64,000 nt of DNA, from NCBI GenBank assembly GCA_023053575.1, contig JAKZAP010000020.1, positions 18,347,998-18,411,997 on the forward strand, in the 5' to 3' direction. Positions within the stretch are counted from its first letter, which is position 1; each line of letters begins with the position of its first letter. The notes under the pieces are model-generated. The model made no database searches. It saw only the letters and a list, made by a program, of their open reading frames with translations, and had not been told where the DNA came from. Below, in pieces: positions 30,501 to 44,126 of the stretch. Both the position numbers and the translations under genes were made by a program. Source of the DNA: Branchinecta lynchi. Lineage: Eukaryota; Arthropoda; Branchiopoda; Anostraca; Branchinectidae.

Positions 30501-33500
30501 ATGAATCGACTAGAACAGTTTGAAAAAAATCCCCTTTGCCTGGATCCTCTGATTAACACAACGCTAGGTGAAGACGACAAAGAACAGAGTGAATTATTGG
30601 TAGATAGCATATCATGCAGATATGTAAGTGAATGCTCGAAAAAGGTACATAAGTCGGACTTGAAGGTTGGTCACTTAAATTGTCAGTCATTGCAGACAGC
30701 ATATGATGAAATATCGGAAGTTGTTAGTAGAAATAATCAAATTGATGTTCTAGCGCTGACAGAAACGTTCCTTACAGAGAATATGGATATAAAAATGCTA
30801 GATATTACGGGTTTCTCGTTAGAAGTATTAAACCGTGAAAAGCTAAGGAAAGGTGGTCTAGCGTATTATGTTCGAAAAGGACTTAATTATTCGCTAATAC
30901 CTGATTTTACTGTTCGTGTTGAAGGAATATTTGAGTCATTTTGTCTCAAGATAAAAGAAAATCATCAGGAAATTTTAATTGCGTTGGTATATCACAGCCC
31001 GTCAGGTGATACGGAAATATTTATGGATGAGCTAGAAAAACTGCTGTCAAAGTTGAAGTGTCATCGGTACCCGGTAATAATGCTAGGCGATTTTAATATG
31101 GATCTACTATCGTTACAAAATAACAAGAATCTGTTATTTCTTCAAAACTGTATGTCATATGGGTACCTGCCTATAGTACGAATACCCACTAGGGTAACCC
31201 CAACGACCGCGACTCTGATTGATAATATATTTGTATCTCACCAGAATATTGTTAGAAGGTCAGTAGAAGTGCTATTATTTCAAACATCTGATCATTTTGC
31301 TACTCTCACTGATGTATTGATGGGTAAAAGTAAGATAAATTCAGAACCCAAATACAGGCTTAATCGTCGAGATGAGTCAGAAAAAAATATTGCAGACCTG
31401 GTATTAAGTTTAAAATGTATTCAGTGGGATGAATTTTTTCAAGCCCACGTTGATCCAGATTCAGCGTATTCAGCGTTTATTGATTTAATTATTAGCAGTT
31501 ATAATTGCCATTGTCCTGTGATGAAAGAGCCACAGCGTAAGCATTTGCCCAGAAAACCATGGATGACACAGGGACTTCTCGTTTCTGTTAACAACCGCAA
31601 AACTCTTTATAGACATTACATAAATGATCCGACAGAAGAGAATTTTCACCGGTTTAAAGAATATAGAAACAAGTTAAACCAGCTAAAAAGAAATGCTAAG
31701 GAAACATATTTTCAAAATAGTTTTAAAAATGCGAACGGGAACCCCAGGAAAACTTGGCAGATAATTAATTCGGTCATTGATCCAAATAAATCAGAAAAAA
31801 AACTTCATATAAAAGAACTGATTAGTGAAAAAAATTCAGTAAAATCGCCGGAAGAAATTTCGAGTCTTCTCGGTTAATTTTTTGTAAATATGGGACAAAA
31901 AATAAAAGATAAACTGTCGAATGCAAAATCAAAAAGAACACTAATTACAAAGGTAACATCTCAAAAACTAAAGAAACAACAGACAATGGCGGAAATGCAG
32001 AAATTCCCATCTGTTACATGTGATGAAGTAAAAAAATGCATTTGTGAAATTAAAGGAACAAGGTCAACGGGCCTAGATGGACTTTCTTTGCAACTAATAA
32101 AAAAAATACAACCAGCAATCATTGAGCCTCTTGCAGTCCTTATAAACAGAAGCCTTGATGAAGGTATTTTCCCTACTAAACTAAAGGAATCCAAATTAAT
32201 CCCACTTTTTAAAGGAGGAGACCCAACAGTAATTGACAATTATCGACCAATCAGCTTACTTCCAATTTTTTCGAAAATATACGAAAAACTTGCTGCAAAA
32301 AGACTGTATGAATATTTTGAAGCTAATAAAATTCTTTCTGATAAACAATATGGATTTCGGAAAAACAGATCAACTGAACTCGCAATTACGGATCTTATAA
32401 TGAATATAAAAGCAGCGCAAGATGATGGTTTATATTCCCTCGCGATCTTTCTGGATTTAATAAAAGCTTTTGACTGTGTTGATTTTGACATCCTTCTTGG
32501 AACGTTAGAAGGATATGGGATAAAGTTGACAGTTCTTGAATGGATTCGGTCATATTTAACAAACAGACGTTGTAAAATACTTGCTAATGGCATCATATCA
32601 GATTCATTCGATATAACTTGTGGGGTGCCCCAGGGATCGGTCCTTGGACCATTACTTTTTTTAATTTATGTGAATGAACTTTCGGCTGATATCCCCTTTG
32701 CATATATAATAAGTTTTGCAGATGATACTGTATTATTTCTCACGCATAAAAACCGTGAGCAACTAATTACAAACGCTGAAGTTTGCCTTCGGGCAACAAC
32801 TGAATTCCTTGAAGAACGGTTGCTTTCCCTTAATACAAAAAAGACGAAGTATATAATTTTTAAACATGGAAATGACCGAGTCTACGATAGTAAGATAAAT
32901 ACGGCCGACCACGAAGAAATTGAACGAGTAGACCACATTAAATATTTAGGCATAATAATTGATGAAAAGCTGGATTGGGCAATCCACATTAAATTTCTTT
33001 GTATGAAGCTGTCAAGAGCTGTTGGTGTTCTCCATAGACTGAAATTTATTTTCCCCCATAAAATTTTACTGATCCTATATTTCAGTCTATTCCATTCTTA
33101 TCTTTTATATGGAACAAGCATTTGGGCTTCAAATTATAAGTCAGAATGGAAGCAAGTCCAAATTCTTCAGAATAAAGCTATACGTGCTATTTGCAAGCTT
33201 GAGCCTCGTCAGAGTGTGAAGCCGTTATTAATAAAACTTAAAATATTAAATGTGGCTCGACTTCGGGAACAAAAAATTGCCGAAACTTTATACAAAGTAA
33301 GCACAAATACCGCACCTGAGTCGTTTATGTCGGTTTTTCGACGGAATGATGAAATTCACCAACATGATACTCGACATGCATCGGAACTAGTTACAGAAAT
33401 GAGACGTCTCACGTCATCTGGTTTTTCAATCAAATTTACCGGTCCAAAAATATGGAATTACCTTCCAAATGCTTTGAAAAATGCTAATAGTATACCAGAA

Positions 33501-33569
33501 TTCAAAAATAAGATTAAAAGTTTCTTATTGGAAAATATTGATTTAGATCCGAACTTTTTCTACCGATAG
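30501..33569 (+). pseudogene. LINE-B ORF2, interrupted by one in-frame stop
   Basis: Seen: an ATG at 30501 opens a frame with endonuclease motifs LKVGHLNCQSL, LTETFL, MLGDFNMDLL, IDNIF and TSDHFATL. A single TAA at 31875-31877 ends it. The same frame then continues through FFVNMGQK to the RT domain, with KESKLIPLFKGGDPTVIDNY, QYGFRKNRST, FLDLIKAFDCVD, GVPQGSVLGPLLF and FADDTVLF. The C-terminus has GPKIWNYLPNALKN and ends at 33569. Length of about 1020 codons fits a complete ORF2. With one stop, this copy cannot make the full polyprotein without readthrough, but it is otherwise intact, suggesting recent insertion. Confidence 0.92.
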
Positions 33570-34398
33570 TTGTTTTGTATGTTTTGTTTGATTGATATAC
33601 GTCTGTTTTCTCTACTTTTCCCTTCTTCTTCTTTTCTTTTTTCTTTTCTTTTCCTTGTATTTATTTTCTTGAAAAATGAATGAATACTGTCACCCGTTAC
33701 GGGCAGTGCTCTCTTAGGGTGTAGTTAGTTCACAGTGTATTATTTAATTTTGTTAATAAAGAAACTGAAAAAAAAAAAAAAAAAAAGACTATTCTCAAGT
33801 CAGTCAATTCGGGTCCCTGATATGCCTTTCAAGTTTCACCGTCCTATAAGCACATCAGGAAGTACCGAACTCGCGGAATTACCAGAATTTCAGACCCTCC
33901 CCCCCAATCCCCACAATGCTCGAATCCTGCCCGACTATGTCATCGACGTATCTAGTCACTGGATCCGGTCCGGATTTGAATTGGGTCGTCTTTCCATATA
34001 CCAGGTTTCGTTAAGATCAGATCACCAGTTCAAAAGTTATAAATACCTGAAGATTCCTGATTACCTCACCCTCCACTCCCCCCCCCCAGATGCTGCCGAG
34101 ATGCTCGGATTGGGGAAGTGACATTTCCAACTTTTCTTCAACCCATATTTGGGGGTCTCTGATATGCCTGCCAAGTTTCATCGTCCTAGCTCACGTGGAA
34201 GTGCCCGAACTAGCAAAACCCGGACCCACCGACCGACAGAATCGCGATCGCTATCTGGCACTTGGCCGAAAGGCAAGTACCATAATAAAGAACGAAAAAG
34301 ACAAACGAAAACACTAAAAAAAACAATTTAATTTCAAATTCAAATTTAATTTCAAATAAATAATACAATAAACAATGAATAATTAAATTATTTCATTC

Positions 34399-34466
34399 TA
34401 AGTAGTGAGCTGAAAGACAAAAATACTCCTTAGGTGGGTTTTGGACCCACGGCCTTCTGCTTTTAT
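34399..34466 (-). repeat. tRNA-derived SINE, 5'-truncated copy
   Basis: Seen: the - strand has the T-arm-like CGTGGGTCCAAAACCCACC and the shared tail to CAGCTCACTACTT, followed by A/T-rich sequence. It aligns without gap to the 55.4-55.8 kb copy once the inserted element and one CC are removed. Confidence 0.55.
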
Positions 34467-34588
34467 ACTATTTAATATTTATTCATTCATACTTTAGCCA
34501 CGCTTTAAACACAGTGACATAAAATGTTGACGTAGAATCCAAAGAATACGGATTCGCATTGGGCTAGGCGAAATCGGCATTGCTAGCA

Positions 34589-35424
34589 GAACAAGTCCAA
34601 AGGTTTCGATGGGATCTCAAAAGTCTAACATTTGATTCAAACAATTGGGTCATGTCTTCGCCATTCAGTCCTTGATTCCTTGAAGAAACAACTTCGAGCT
34701 TCAACCAAACTACCAGTTTCAGCCGAATTCGTCATGAACCATTTGTCCAGCAAGAAAACTAAGTTCAGATATGGATTCAGCGGACCTCCTTACCCCCTCA
34801 ATGAATATCTTATTAGCTTATAAAACACACATGTTTTACCGTAAATTCGAAACCCCTCCTCTGCCTCGAAAGATAGGACTAGAGAACTTTACCAGTGAAC
34901 CATCATTGAACAAAATCCTCGCTTGAACAACATATTTCCTCGTTTGAACATTACATATCAACCCCTTCGACCTTCGATTACACTAGTCCTCTCCGACGTC
35001 CATAGAATAAACCGATGAATGTCGTCATCCACGCGCGCAGAGCTATACCAATTTGAGAATAAACTGGTATAGCCAAAAACTGGTCGACAAATTTTGTGTC
35101 CAGTTTCCGCCGGATTCCGGGTGAACTACTTGCCCGATTAGAAAATAACTTCATACTCGGATTCAGCATATCTCCTTACCCCTAAATCAACTATCTCAAT
35201 AGCTTTTAACAAATATTTTGTTTGCCCCTTAATCCCTCCCCCACCATTAAATATACAGCTACAGAGCCCATCTACGAACTCGACCTTTCCCTTGACCGAA
35301 AGGACCCTCCCACCAAGTTTCATTAAAATATCTTATTTCCTTCGAGAGTTATTGTGCTTCCCGACGGACGACTTTTGCGATGTCATAGGTATCCCTCCAC
35401 GTACGTTTTGGGATCCCAAAAAAA
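34589..35424 (+). repeat. CCGGTTTTGGCCGG modular repeat, copy 2
   Basis: Seen: same start (AACAAGTCCAAAGGTTTCGA) and same end (GTACGTTTTGGGATCCCAAA), with fewer internal modules, about 835 bp. Confidence 0.7.
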
Positions 35425-35853
35425 CTCGCACCACGCCTGTCAAGTCCAAGTCACGTCGCGGAGAAGATTCGAGTTTTATCGGCAACAAGCTTGAACGACC
35501 ATCTTGCTTATTCTGACTTTTGTATTATCTCCAACTCCCTTACGGAACTATAAGCTTTTGAAATCGGAGCCTTCTGCCATTGTTTCGCTTTGTACCTGAG
35601 ACTTCTACGGTAGTACTTTTTCCGCCGAGCCGAGTTTTGCCCGTCACGAAACCCAAACTAGACTGACAGTTTCAAGGTCCGCCGACAACTTTTGCGTCCA
35701 GCCGCCGCGTCGGAGAGCAGGAACGCTGGATAAAGCCGAACAACGCTAACAAGAAAATCGCTAATGTTACCCGGTAAGTAGTGTTACTTCCGAAAAACGA
35801 CGTTTCTGAGCCACTTTATTGTGAGACCATTTCTGGTAATCGTTGTTCTTTGA

Positions 35854-37113
35854 AGGACCTGCCTTACCTGCAATACTAACGCAACCTACTTCCATAATCA
35901 CTCCATATATCTCGAAACCCGTAGACCCCAATTTCGTAAGGTACATTCTAACCCCTGTAACTAAACCACGCTGGTTTCCTCACTTGCCGTGTTTCGCTAC
36001 CTCAGACGTGTATCCGGCTGTTGACGGTTGTCTGAGAGAATTTTTCTATCAGATAAAGCGGTTATGTAAATTGTTTCCTTCTTTTCGCTATAAGTCAACG
36101 GGTCTCGAAAAGGCTTTTTTTTTTTTTTTTTTTAGTAGTAGTAGTATTTAATTACAACAAACATAGATAAAAATCACGGACCAGTGCACATGCCTGGTGG
36201 CATACTTTAGCACTGACAATGTTGCACAACGAAAATAAAATAAAAAGCCGTCTTCTAACTACATTTTGACATCAACAAAAAGAGAACAAAAACAAAAGAA
36301 ATTGCTCAACTACGCGTCGTAAAAAATTTTTTCAGTAATTTTAGAAACTGTCGCTTATTGCTACATTCTCGCACTGATACTGGAATTGAGTTCCAGATTT
36401 TTGGCCCAGTGTGACGGATGCTGAAACTCGCTCTTGACGTAGGGCGAAATTCGCACGAAAAATCTGAACGATGAGTGGTTGGATAATTATGAAATTGGGA
36501 ATTAGTTGGAAAAATACCAGAGAAATTTGAAGGTAAACTATTGTATAGATAATCATGGCAAATATTAGAAATAGAAATTGTATGAAGTTGATCCAATGAA
36601 TATATTCCTGAAGTCCCATATATGTGTCTAACTGAAGATCTGTATTCAACATTAAAAAGAATCCTCATTGCTTTATTCTGGAGTATTTGGAGAGGTTTAA
36701 ATACAGATGAAAAGGTAGAAGCCCAAACAGAAATACAATAAAGAAAATATGGGTGGACAAAAGAATAATAAATTGATTTTAGAATATTTTTAGGAAAAAA
36801 ATAACGAAGACGTGATAGCATACCAATATTTCGGGAAATTTTTAACGATAGTGTTTTCACATGTTTATGAAACGACAAATTTTCATCTAAAATTACACCA
36901 AGGTATTTAAACTGATCAACCCTTTTTAATTCAAGACCATTTAACAAAAGAGAGAAGCTATCTGAACTGACTGATCCAGTACGCGAAACCTGTTTTCGCG
37001 AAACGCGAAACAGCCAAAGCCGTGGGTTATTTGTTGAAAACACAGCCTAGTTTTAAAGTATTCAAATATATTAAAATACTATCAGCTGAAGAGTAAATAG
37101 TGCGAGGGGTCCT
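35854..37113. mobile_element. TTAA-type element split by a LINE
   Basis: Seen: the left part (35854 to about 36114) and right part (about 37003-37113) match the complete copy at 40803-41166. Between them lies a minus-strand LINE with its poly-T at 36115-36133. The left target duplication has one change (TTGA); the right is TTAA. Confidence 0.75.
36115..37000 (-). mobile_element. LINE-C, 5'-truncated
   Basis: Seen: the 3' poly-A tail is the T run at 36115-36133. The frame reading away from 37043 (stop at 36306) encodes the reverse-transcriptase thumb and C-terminus, with FKYLGVILDENLSFHKHVK, VHPYFLYCISVWAS, LQILQNKAMRILF and GPKIWNSIPVSVR. Known: this C-terminal pattern is typical of CR1/Jockey-type LINEs. 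The first codons of that frame belong to the host repeat. It is truncated at the 5' side, without palm or endonuclease, as usual for target-primed insertion. Confidence 0.88.
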
Positions 37114-38294
37114 TTAAGACTAATTGGCTAAGGGAAGGAGAATAATCTGAAAAACGCCCCAATCGACCAAGAAAGGCTGACGTATTGGGGCAAACTTCTC
37201 ACGATCGAAACACAAACACAAAGCCGTGCCCTACTGTAAAGAAGCCTGCCAAGAACCCAGTATGCATTTCCCGCTGAGATTACAACAAATCCGTTCGGCC
37301 GTTATCTTGAAGAATTTAAAGTGCCGTTAAAAGTATGGCTTCTCCTCTGATTCAAGTGCGAGTAATGGCAGTTACAATAATACAAGTTTCCTCGTATCTC
37401 ATGCGACACGGTTTTAAGGTGAGCTCGATCCTCCTTGTCTCGGTCCTGTCTTCTTGTTACTGCCTTCTCACAGTTTAAAGCCGTTTCTATTTAGCCTTGT
37501 CCGGTGAATGACCCAAAGGACAGGCATCAAAAATAAAACGCAGTCGAGAAATCTACCCGAGAAAGTACCGAAACTGCGAGATCATGTCATCATCCACGGT
37601 GTCCTGTCTGACAGGGCACTGACAATTGTCAGCTGACAGTACAAATAAAACGCCATTAAGCGGACAAGGCAGTAAAAAAAAACGTCATTTGGCTGACAGG
37701 ACCGAGACAAGGATAAATCGAAAACGGCTTTAGTATGACAGGGTTTAGTTCATGGCCAAAGTCTAGTCAATTTAGAACAGGTTTCACGTCCTAGTCTGTA
37801 CACCCGTAGCCACCCTTTACCGGGAACTTGTAATTCTACTTTGCAGTAGCATGCAAGGCCGTATCCATGGGGGCGGGGGCTCGACTTTCCTAACAATAGA
37901 CATCATATTGTATATGCTTTAACTTCTGTTCTATGTTTGAACCCGGATTTTTGCTCGATGAAGGGGCGGAAAGACAAAGGTTCTTTTCCATATCCCTTCT
38001 TGGCTTTCCACAGCTGACACCGATGAACTTGATGATTTGGCAATCATCCCTAGATCACTCAAGTGTTCGGCTGCGGTAACTTCAGGGCCGTGACTAAAGC
38101 CACTTTTACATTGACGTTTTGAGCATTTTCAGGTGCTTGCGTCGACGCAACGCAGAGCTTAGGCAGACAAATAAAAGCAATGCAAGAATAGAACCAAGTT
38201 CTATTCTTGCGTCGTGTCGACGCGTACGCATCAATTTGTCAATCGAAATTGGAGGTTTTTGAAGAAAAACTAAAAAAACAAGAGCTACGAGCTC

Positions 38295-39377
38295 ATATGG
38301 CAATTGTTATGAGTAGGTGGTACACGAAAGCAGATGAGAACGTCTCGAAGTACACCCGCCATCCAAAAATGCGGTTCGGAAAGAGATAGGATATTTAGTT
38401 TCACTCACTGCAAAGTCGGATTGGGGAAGTGATTAATTGTAAGTTGATCTGGTCCGCCCACCTAGAAGTACATTAACTACGGATCGTCGGAATCCCGGAA
38501 CCCCCCCTCCAACTCCCCCCACAGTGTCCGAATCCGGTCCAGTTCTGTCAGTGATCTATATAGAGCATGTGCTTATTCTTACCACCAAGTTTCATCCCGA
38601 TCGGTCCACTCTGAGAGTTTCACATGATTTCCGGTTCCCCCCTTCGACCCACCCCCAAGATTCATCGGATCCGGTCCGGACTTGAAATGAGACATCTGAG
38701 ACACGAGATCTTTCCAGATATCAAGTTTCATTAAGTTATGAAAGTTATGAATGTCCCTATTTTCCGGATTCCGCCCCCTCCCCCACGATGGTCGGATCGG
38801 CCAAGTGACTTTTTCCAACTTAGTCTGGTCGGGTCCCTGATATGCCTGCGAAGTTTCATCGTCCTAGCTTGCGTGGAAGTGCCCAAACTATTATTTATGT
38901 TTCTTGACTATGTCCAGGTTAATCAGGTCGTCAATCTTTTAACAATATATACTCCCCGTATTCGCCCCCTAATACATCTAATATTCCCTACAAGTTCCAT
39001 TATCCTAACTTAATGTAATTTGTTTAGATTATCCACTTTGTCTATGGTCCCGCATTCGCTCTATCATACACGGGGTCTTGGCTCAGTTGGTAGAGCGTTC
39101 GCTTAACAACTCCCAGGTTCCTGGTTCGCTCCCGCAATCGGGCAGCGCTCTTTTTGCTACGTTTCGCTCCACTTTTGCTTTATAGTTTCCGGACTCCCGG
39201 ATCCGGGGAAAGTCGGATTGGGGAAATTGTAAGTTGATCTGGTCCGGTCCCTGATATGCCTGCCAAGTTTCATCGTCCTAGCTTATCTGGAAGTGCCCGA
39301 ACTAGCAAAACCGGGACCGACTGACGGACAGAAATTACAATCGCTATATGGCACTTGGCCGAAGGGCAAGTGCCATA
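38295..39377 (+). mobile_element. GGCACTTG element, 1.08 kb
   Basis: Seen: left ATATGGCAATTG, right hairpin TGGCACTTGGCC-GAAG-GGCAAGTGCCA at 39350-39377. Same interior modules. It contains a tRNA-like segment at 39070-39150 and is nested in the PIF/Harbinger-like element. Confidence 0.65.
39070..39150 (+). ncRNA. tRNA-like sequence, probably decayed
   Basis: Seen: TTGGCTCAGTTGGTAGAGCG (A box), loop TTAACAA, GGTTCGCTCCC (B box) and a T run (CTTTTTG at 39150-39156). The anticodon and acceptor stems do not pair well, so a working tRNA is unlikely. It lies inside a GGCACTTG element. Confidence 0.5.
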
Positions 39378-39740
39378 AAAACATGCTGATGACGAAGAAA
39401 AACTTGCTACTATCGTGAAATAAACAATAAAACTCAGCAGAAGAAACCGCGAAAGGAAAATATATATGAGCATCCAGCGCGAAATCTTCTCGCGCAGGCG
39501 TGAAAGATACGCTGCGCAACCTGTACACAACACAAGATACGCATACGCAACGCATCGCTACGACGCGTCAATGTGAATGCGGCTTAATGCAGCATCGAGT
39601 TTTAAATATTGTTTGAATGCGCAGTTGATGTTTAATATTTTTTTTTTTTTTTTTTTTTAATCCACCAATAGGCTAGTTAGTCCCAATTCAGTTCAGTGGA
39701 CTGATAAAATTATCATCATGTTTTCAAATCATTTAATTAC

Positions 39741-39984
39741 CTTCACAGCAAGCGAAGCCACTCCATTTGTCAGTACATCTGTCTGCAGTACACTTTCCGC
39801 GTGTATCCTATATTTGCTACTGGAAATCTGCAAGGCTAGGTCTTTGACTTCCTTCAGGATCTTGGGACTAACCACATGAGAGTAATTTTGAACTTGTTTG
39901 GAATAACTGTCAGCCTTCTCGTACAGGGCAAGTGCTTCTTTCCAGCGTTTGGTTTGCTCGAATGTAAGGCCGATGTAGCATACC
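39741..39984 (-). CDS. SRP68: SRP68 internal exon
   Basis: Seen: acceptor TTTTTACAG, 244 bp, donor GTAATT. The first base completes the Arg codon of the previous exon. It encodes VCYIGLTFEQTKRWKEALAL, then YEKADSYSKQV, and ends with VLQTDVLTNGVASLAVK. The W-K-EAL-LYE pattern matches the SRP68 TPR-like repeat (KKWSEALVLYDRV). It ends in phase 0. The following intron of 12.6 kb is the most transposon-rich in the window. Confidence 0.92.
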
Positions 39985-40802
39985 CTGTAAAAAGAAATAA
40001 CTAAAAAAAAGTCCAGTATTTGCTACTGGGATTATCTCTGTCTCTAAAAAGTATCTCTAATTCCGATGAATCTTATCCCAGTGGTGATAAGATTGATCCC
40101 AGTAAAAAATACTGCAGTTAACTTTAATCCTTACACGAAGAAACTTTTACAGTGTGTTTCTTTACTGGACTGACGCGGAGCTTATCGGTGAAAAGTAGCC
40201 AAGACCTCATTGTTAAAAATACAAACGAATGAGGAGGGGGGGGGGGGTGAAGGCGTTCTACTATAAGAAGACATTTTCGCATGGATGGCTCTGTTCCCGT
40301 TGACTTACCGTTAAGCTCGACGGACATTTTCGCGTTGATGCCGTCGATCTTTTTGTCCTTTTCGCCTGTACGGATCAACAGGTGAACGGGCCATCCAGCT
40401 CGATGGACGCCTCCCTTTCAACACCAGTCCGAGGGCAGCGTTGAGCTCAGCAGAAATACTGTGAGGACTTTCCCACTCATATGCTCCCATCGAGCTGAAT
40501 GGTCATTTTTGCGTGGACGGAACCATCTTCCTCGGCTGTTCAACGACCGAACCATTTTCTCATGTTTGCGTGGATGGGGTCACCCCTTTAGCTCTACAGC
40601 CATCAAAGCGAAAACGTCCCCCAACTCGATATATCAGGAAGTACAAACATTATTTTTCGAATAATATCGGATAATTGCTTCTTTATTAAATTTCATTACG
40701 TCTCATCTAGCCAGCTTGGAAACACAAGCCCAAGCTATTTAAGCCGAGTGTTATCTGTCAGTAAAACAGAACACTAAACATGCTTTGCAATATTACTTTT
40801 AA

Positions 40803-41166
40803 AGGACCCGTCTTGCCTATAATACTAACACAACCTATTTTCATAATCCTTCCATATATTTCTAAACCCGGAGATCCCAATTTTGTACGGTACATGCTAA
40901 CCCCTCTCACAGAACCACGCTGATTTTCTCACCTGCCATATTTTGCTACATTCGATGTGTATCACGCTGTCAACGGTTGTCTGCGAGAAGTTTTTTCCCT
41001 CAGAAAAAACCGGCTAAATTTCCCTGTTTTTGCTATAAGTCAACAGGTCTTGGAAATTGCTTAAACAGCCAAAACCGTGGGTTATTTGTTGAAAGGAAAC
41101 CTAGTTTTAAAGTATTCAAATATTTTAAATACTGTAAGTTGAAAAGTAAATAGTGCGAGAGGTCCT
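40803..41166. mobile_element. TTAA-type inverted-repeat element, complete (364 bp)
   Basis: Seen: ends AGGACC...GGTCCT flanked on both sides by TTAA (40799-40802 and 41167-41170). The flanks (AACACTAAACATG..TTTGCAA left, AACATAAA right) also occur joined near 53295-53345, which looks like an unoccupied paralogous site. No coding capacity. A TTAA duplication fits piggyBac-like or Kolobok-like families, but the short terminus does not decide which. Confidence 0.75.
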
Positions 41167-41189
41167 TTAAAGAAACATAAAATGAAGGT

Positions 41190-42471
<1,282 letters not shown>

Positions 42472-42658
42472 CTGAAGAACTTCATGGACACCTCTTGCCC
42501 TTCAATCTCTCTCATAAACTCCTGGTCGTCTTCCACTCCCGCCAAGTTTCTCATTTCACCAAGATGCTGCAGGATCCCGTCATAGAGTCGAACCAAGTCC
42601 TGGGGCTTGCTCGACTTCCGTCCGTCTGTCTCGAGGACACTCAAGTTAGCCTTCAGCC
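42472..42658 (-). CDS. SRP68: SRP68 internal exon
   Basis: Seen: acceptor TTGTCTAG, 187 bp, donor GTGAGA. A G carried from the previous exon plus GG makes the first codon (Gly), so the join reads ...IIQ-GLKANLSVLE. The key block PQDLVRLYDGILQHLGEM matches SRP68 PQDLIRLYDIILQNLVEL, followed by an acidic stretch and EFMREIEGQEV. It ends two bases into an Arg codon. Odd: the donor and about 17 exon-end bases recur as decoys in a tandem array directly downstream in the intron (41190-42471). Confidence 0.94.
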
Positions 42659-43262
42659 CTAGACAAAGCAATACATTTAGATTAAAAAGGACAAAATAAT
42701 AATAATAATAAAAACGTTTATTTCCTGAATAGCTCATATAATTACTCGCTAGCGTCGGATCGTCACACAATTCTTAACAGGGCTAAAACTTTATAATCAC
42801 TATTCAATAATACCTTAAAACATTTCTATGTATATACAAGTAATAACGAATATATCACGGTTCATAATTAAAATAATTTACGAAATATGGTACAAATGAC
42901 GAAAGATACCGGTCAGTAGAGTGTATATCGGGGCGAACAAGTCTGGTACAATTACGGGTTGCAGCGCGAAGCCTCGTTTCAGATCGAGTTATGTTTGGGG
43001 CCTCGTAATCCGGTAGGAGAGATCTATGAAGATCAGAGGACAAGCATTTACGTCCAAAATCCATTGTCAACTTGTGGCGTCTTTCAGACAGAGAAGAGAG
43101 ACCAAGGAATCTTTTTTCAACTTCAGCCCTGACCACGGCAGTCCTCCTAGTTTGGAAAACATACCCAAACCCCTATCAATGGTGCTCTGGTTGGAAGTCC
43201 CTTTAGAACCCCTCCACTCCCTTCTGCCAACGCTCTTCCAACTTCAACGTTTGGGTCCGTAA

Positions 43263-43746
43263 AGTAAGTAAGTAAGTAATTTATTTATAACCTGCCATTT
43301 TGGAAAAGCGGAGTAAATGAAAGAAAATCAACAAAACACATAAAGACACAGAAAAGACACATAATTTTCAATCTTCGGTCAGGAAGCAGTGGAGAACGTC
43401 GTGCGCTGGTTGGGCCCTGTTGTCCATGATCTTTGATAGCGACGAGGAAACATCCAAAAGGGTAACACTTGCATCTTGAATTCTGAACTTCTCCGTCAAT
43501 GTGTTGTTTATGACATAATTTCGAAACGTGGAGCAGGTGCTCTGCATATTTAAAACAACATGATCCCATCTTTTTAATCTCCTTTTTTCGCAGAACATAA
43601 GTGACACCAGAACGAAATAGTATCGAAGGAGCGCAGGTGCTGTACACATTTCCCAAAGCTTTACGATTATAGCGCCCCGGTCGGAGACGATGCGCCCATA
43701 GGCAGTACGGATTGATAAAGAGCGTGCTGGAACTCCGTTCCTGCAC
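43263..43746 (-). mobile_element. LINE-D 3' fragment with ACTT tail, longest copy
   Basis: Seen: the tail is AAGT repeats at 43263-43280 on the + strand. The sense frame ends RIQDASVTLLDVSSSLSKIM ... VLHCFLTED. Upstream, a second frame shows RPGRYNRKALGNVYSTCAPS, so one frame break separates them. This copy reaches about 100 bp further 5' than the others. Confidence 0.8.
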
Positions 43747-43889
43747 TACTGGGCGTGACCGTAGAATTCCTAAAACTGTTCATGCTTTCAATAATGCTGA
43801 GCTAAAACTGTTTTGGATGTATCTTGACATAGTCAACCCGCCATTTGGCCACAAATTTTGAAATAAACTGAAATTAAACCTTTCTGACA

Positions 43890-44126
43890 ATGTGGTGGAA
43901 AAACGGCTCCTCATATGAATGTTCTCGGAATCTTGGGTTACGATTTAACAAAAAAAAAAAAAACTGCACCGTCCAAAGCCAAATAACCGTCCCAGGACAA
44001 CCTGGACGCCCGGGTTCTTGGGTGACTGGTTTATTTAAAGATGTATCGTTTAGTTTTTGTGTTTTTTGTTACAAGTTGTTTACCGTGATTTTGTGTAAAA
44101 TAAAGAATAACCTAACCTAAAATCTA
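43890..44126 (+). repeat. Possible LINE 3' end with AACCT tail
   Basis: Seen: T-rich sequence with AAAATAAAGAATAACCTAACCTAA at its end (read as AATAAAG then about two AACCT units). Coding part not recognisable. Confidence 0.3.

Larger units (their letters stand above)
29803..33786 (+). mobile_element. LINE-B with target duplication
   Basis: Seen: it ends in an A18-19 tail at 33768-33786. The sequence AAAAGACT occurs at 29795-29802 and again at 33783-33790 (its As merge with the tail). Flanking sequence on each side belongs to one copy of a different repeat, and the uninterrupted relative near 38761-38850 shows the expected empty site (GTGACTTTTTCC). It is probably truncated inside ORF1. It lies in the 12.6 kb SRP68 intron, antisense to the gene. 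Confidence 0.9.
28507..34284 (+). mobile_element. GGCACTTG element, split by LINE-B
   Basis: Seen: left ATATGGCACTTG, right CAAGTGCCATA. The interior is degenerate tandem modules of roughly 165 bp (CAAGTTTCAT, CACAAGATTTCCGG, C tract, CGGATCCG). LINE-B occupies 29803-33786; without it the element is about 1.8 kb. The right end is itself a hairpin (TGGCACTTGGCC ... GGCAAGTGCCA). Confidence 0.65.
38098..39584. mobile_element. PIF/Harbinger-like element with nested insertion
   Basis: Seen: ends AGCCACTTTTACATTGACG and CGTCAATGTGAATGCGGCT, each flanked by TAA (38095-38097, 39585-39587). Known: TAA duplication plus a CACATTGACG-like end fits PIF/Harbinger. Most of the interior is the GGCACTTG element (38295-39377). 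No transposase frame. Confidence 0.75.

Noticed and set aside
39070..39150. Functional tRNA-Val gene
   Set aside because: A and B boxes are present but the anticodon and acceptor stems do not pair.
44090..44126. Telomere-like TTAGG repeat (AACCTAACCTAA)
   Set aside because: Only about two units following AATAAAG, better explained as the tail of a retroposed 3' end.
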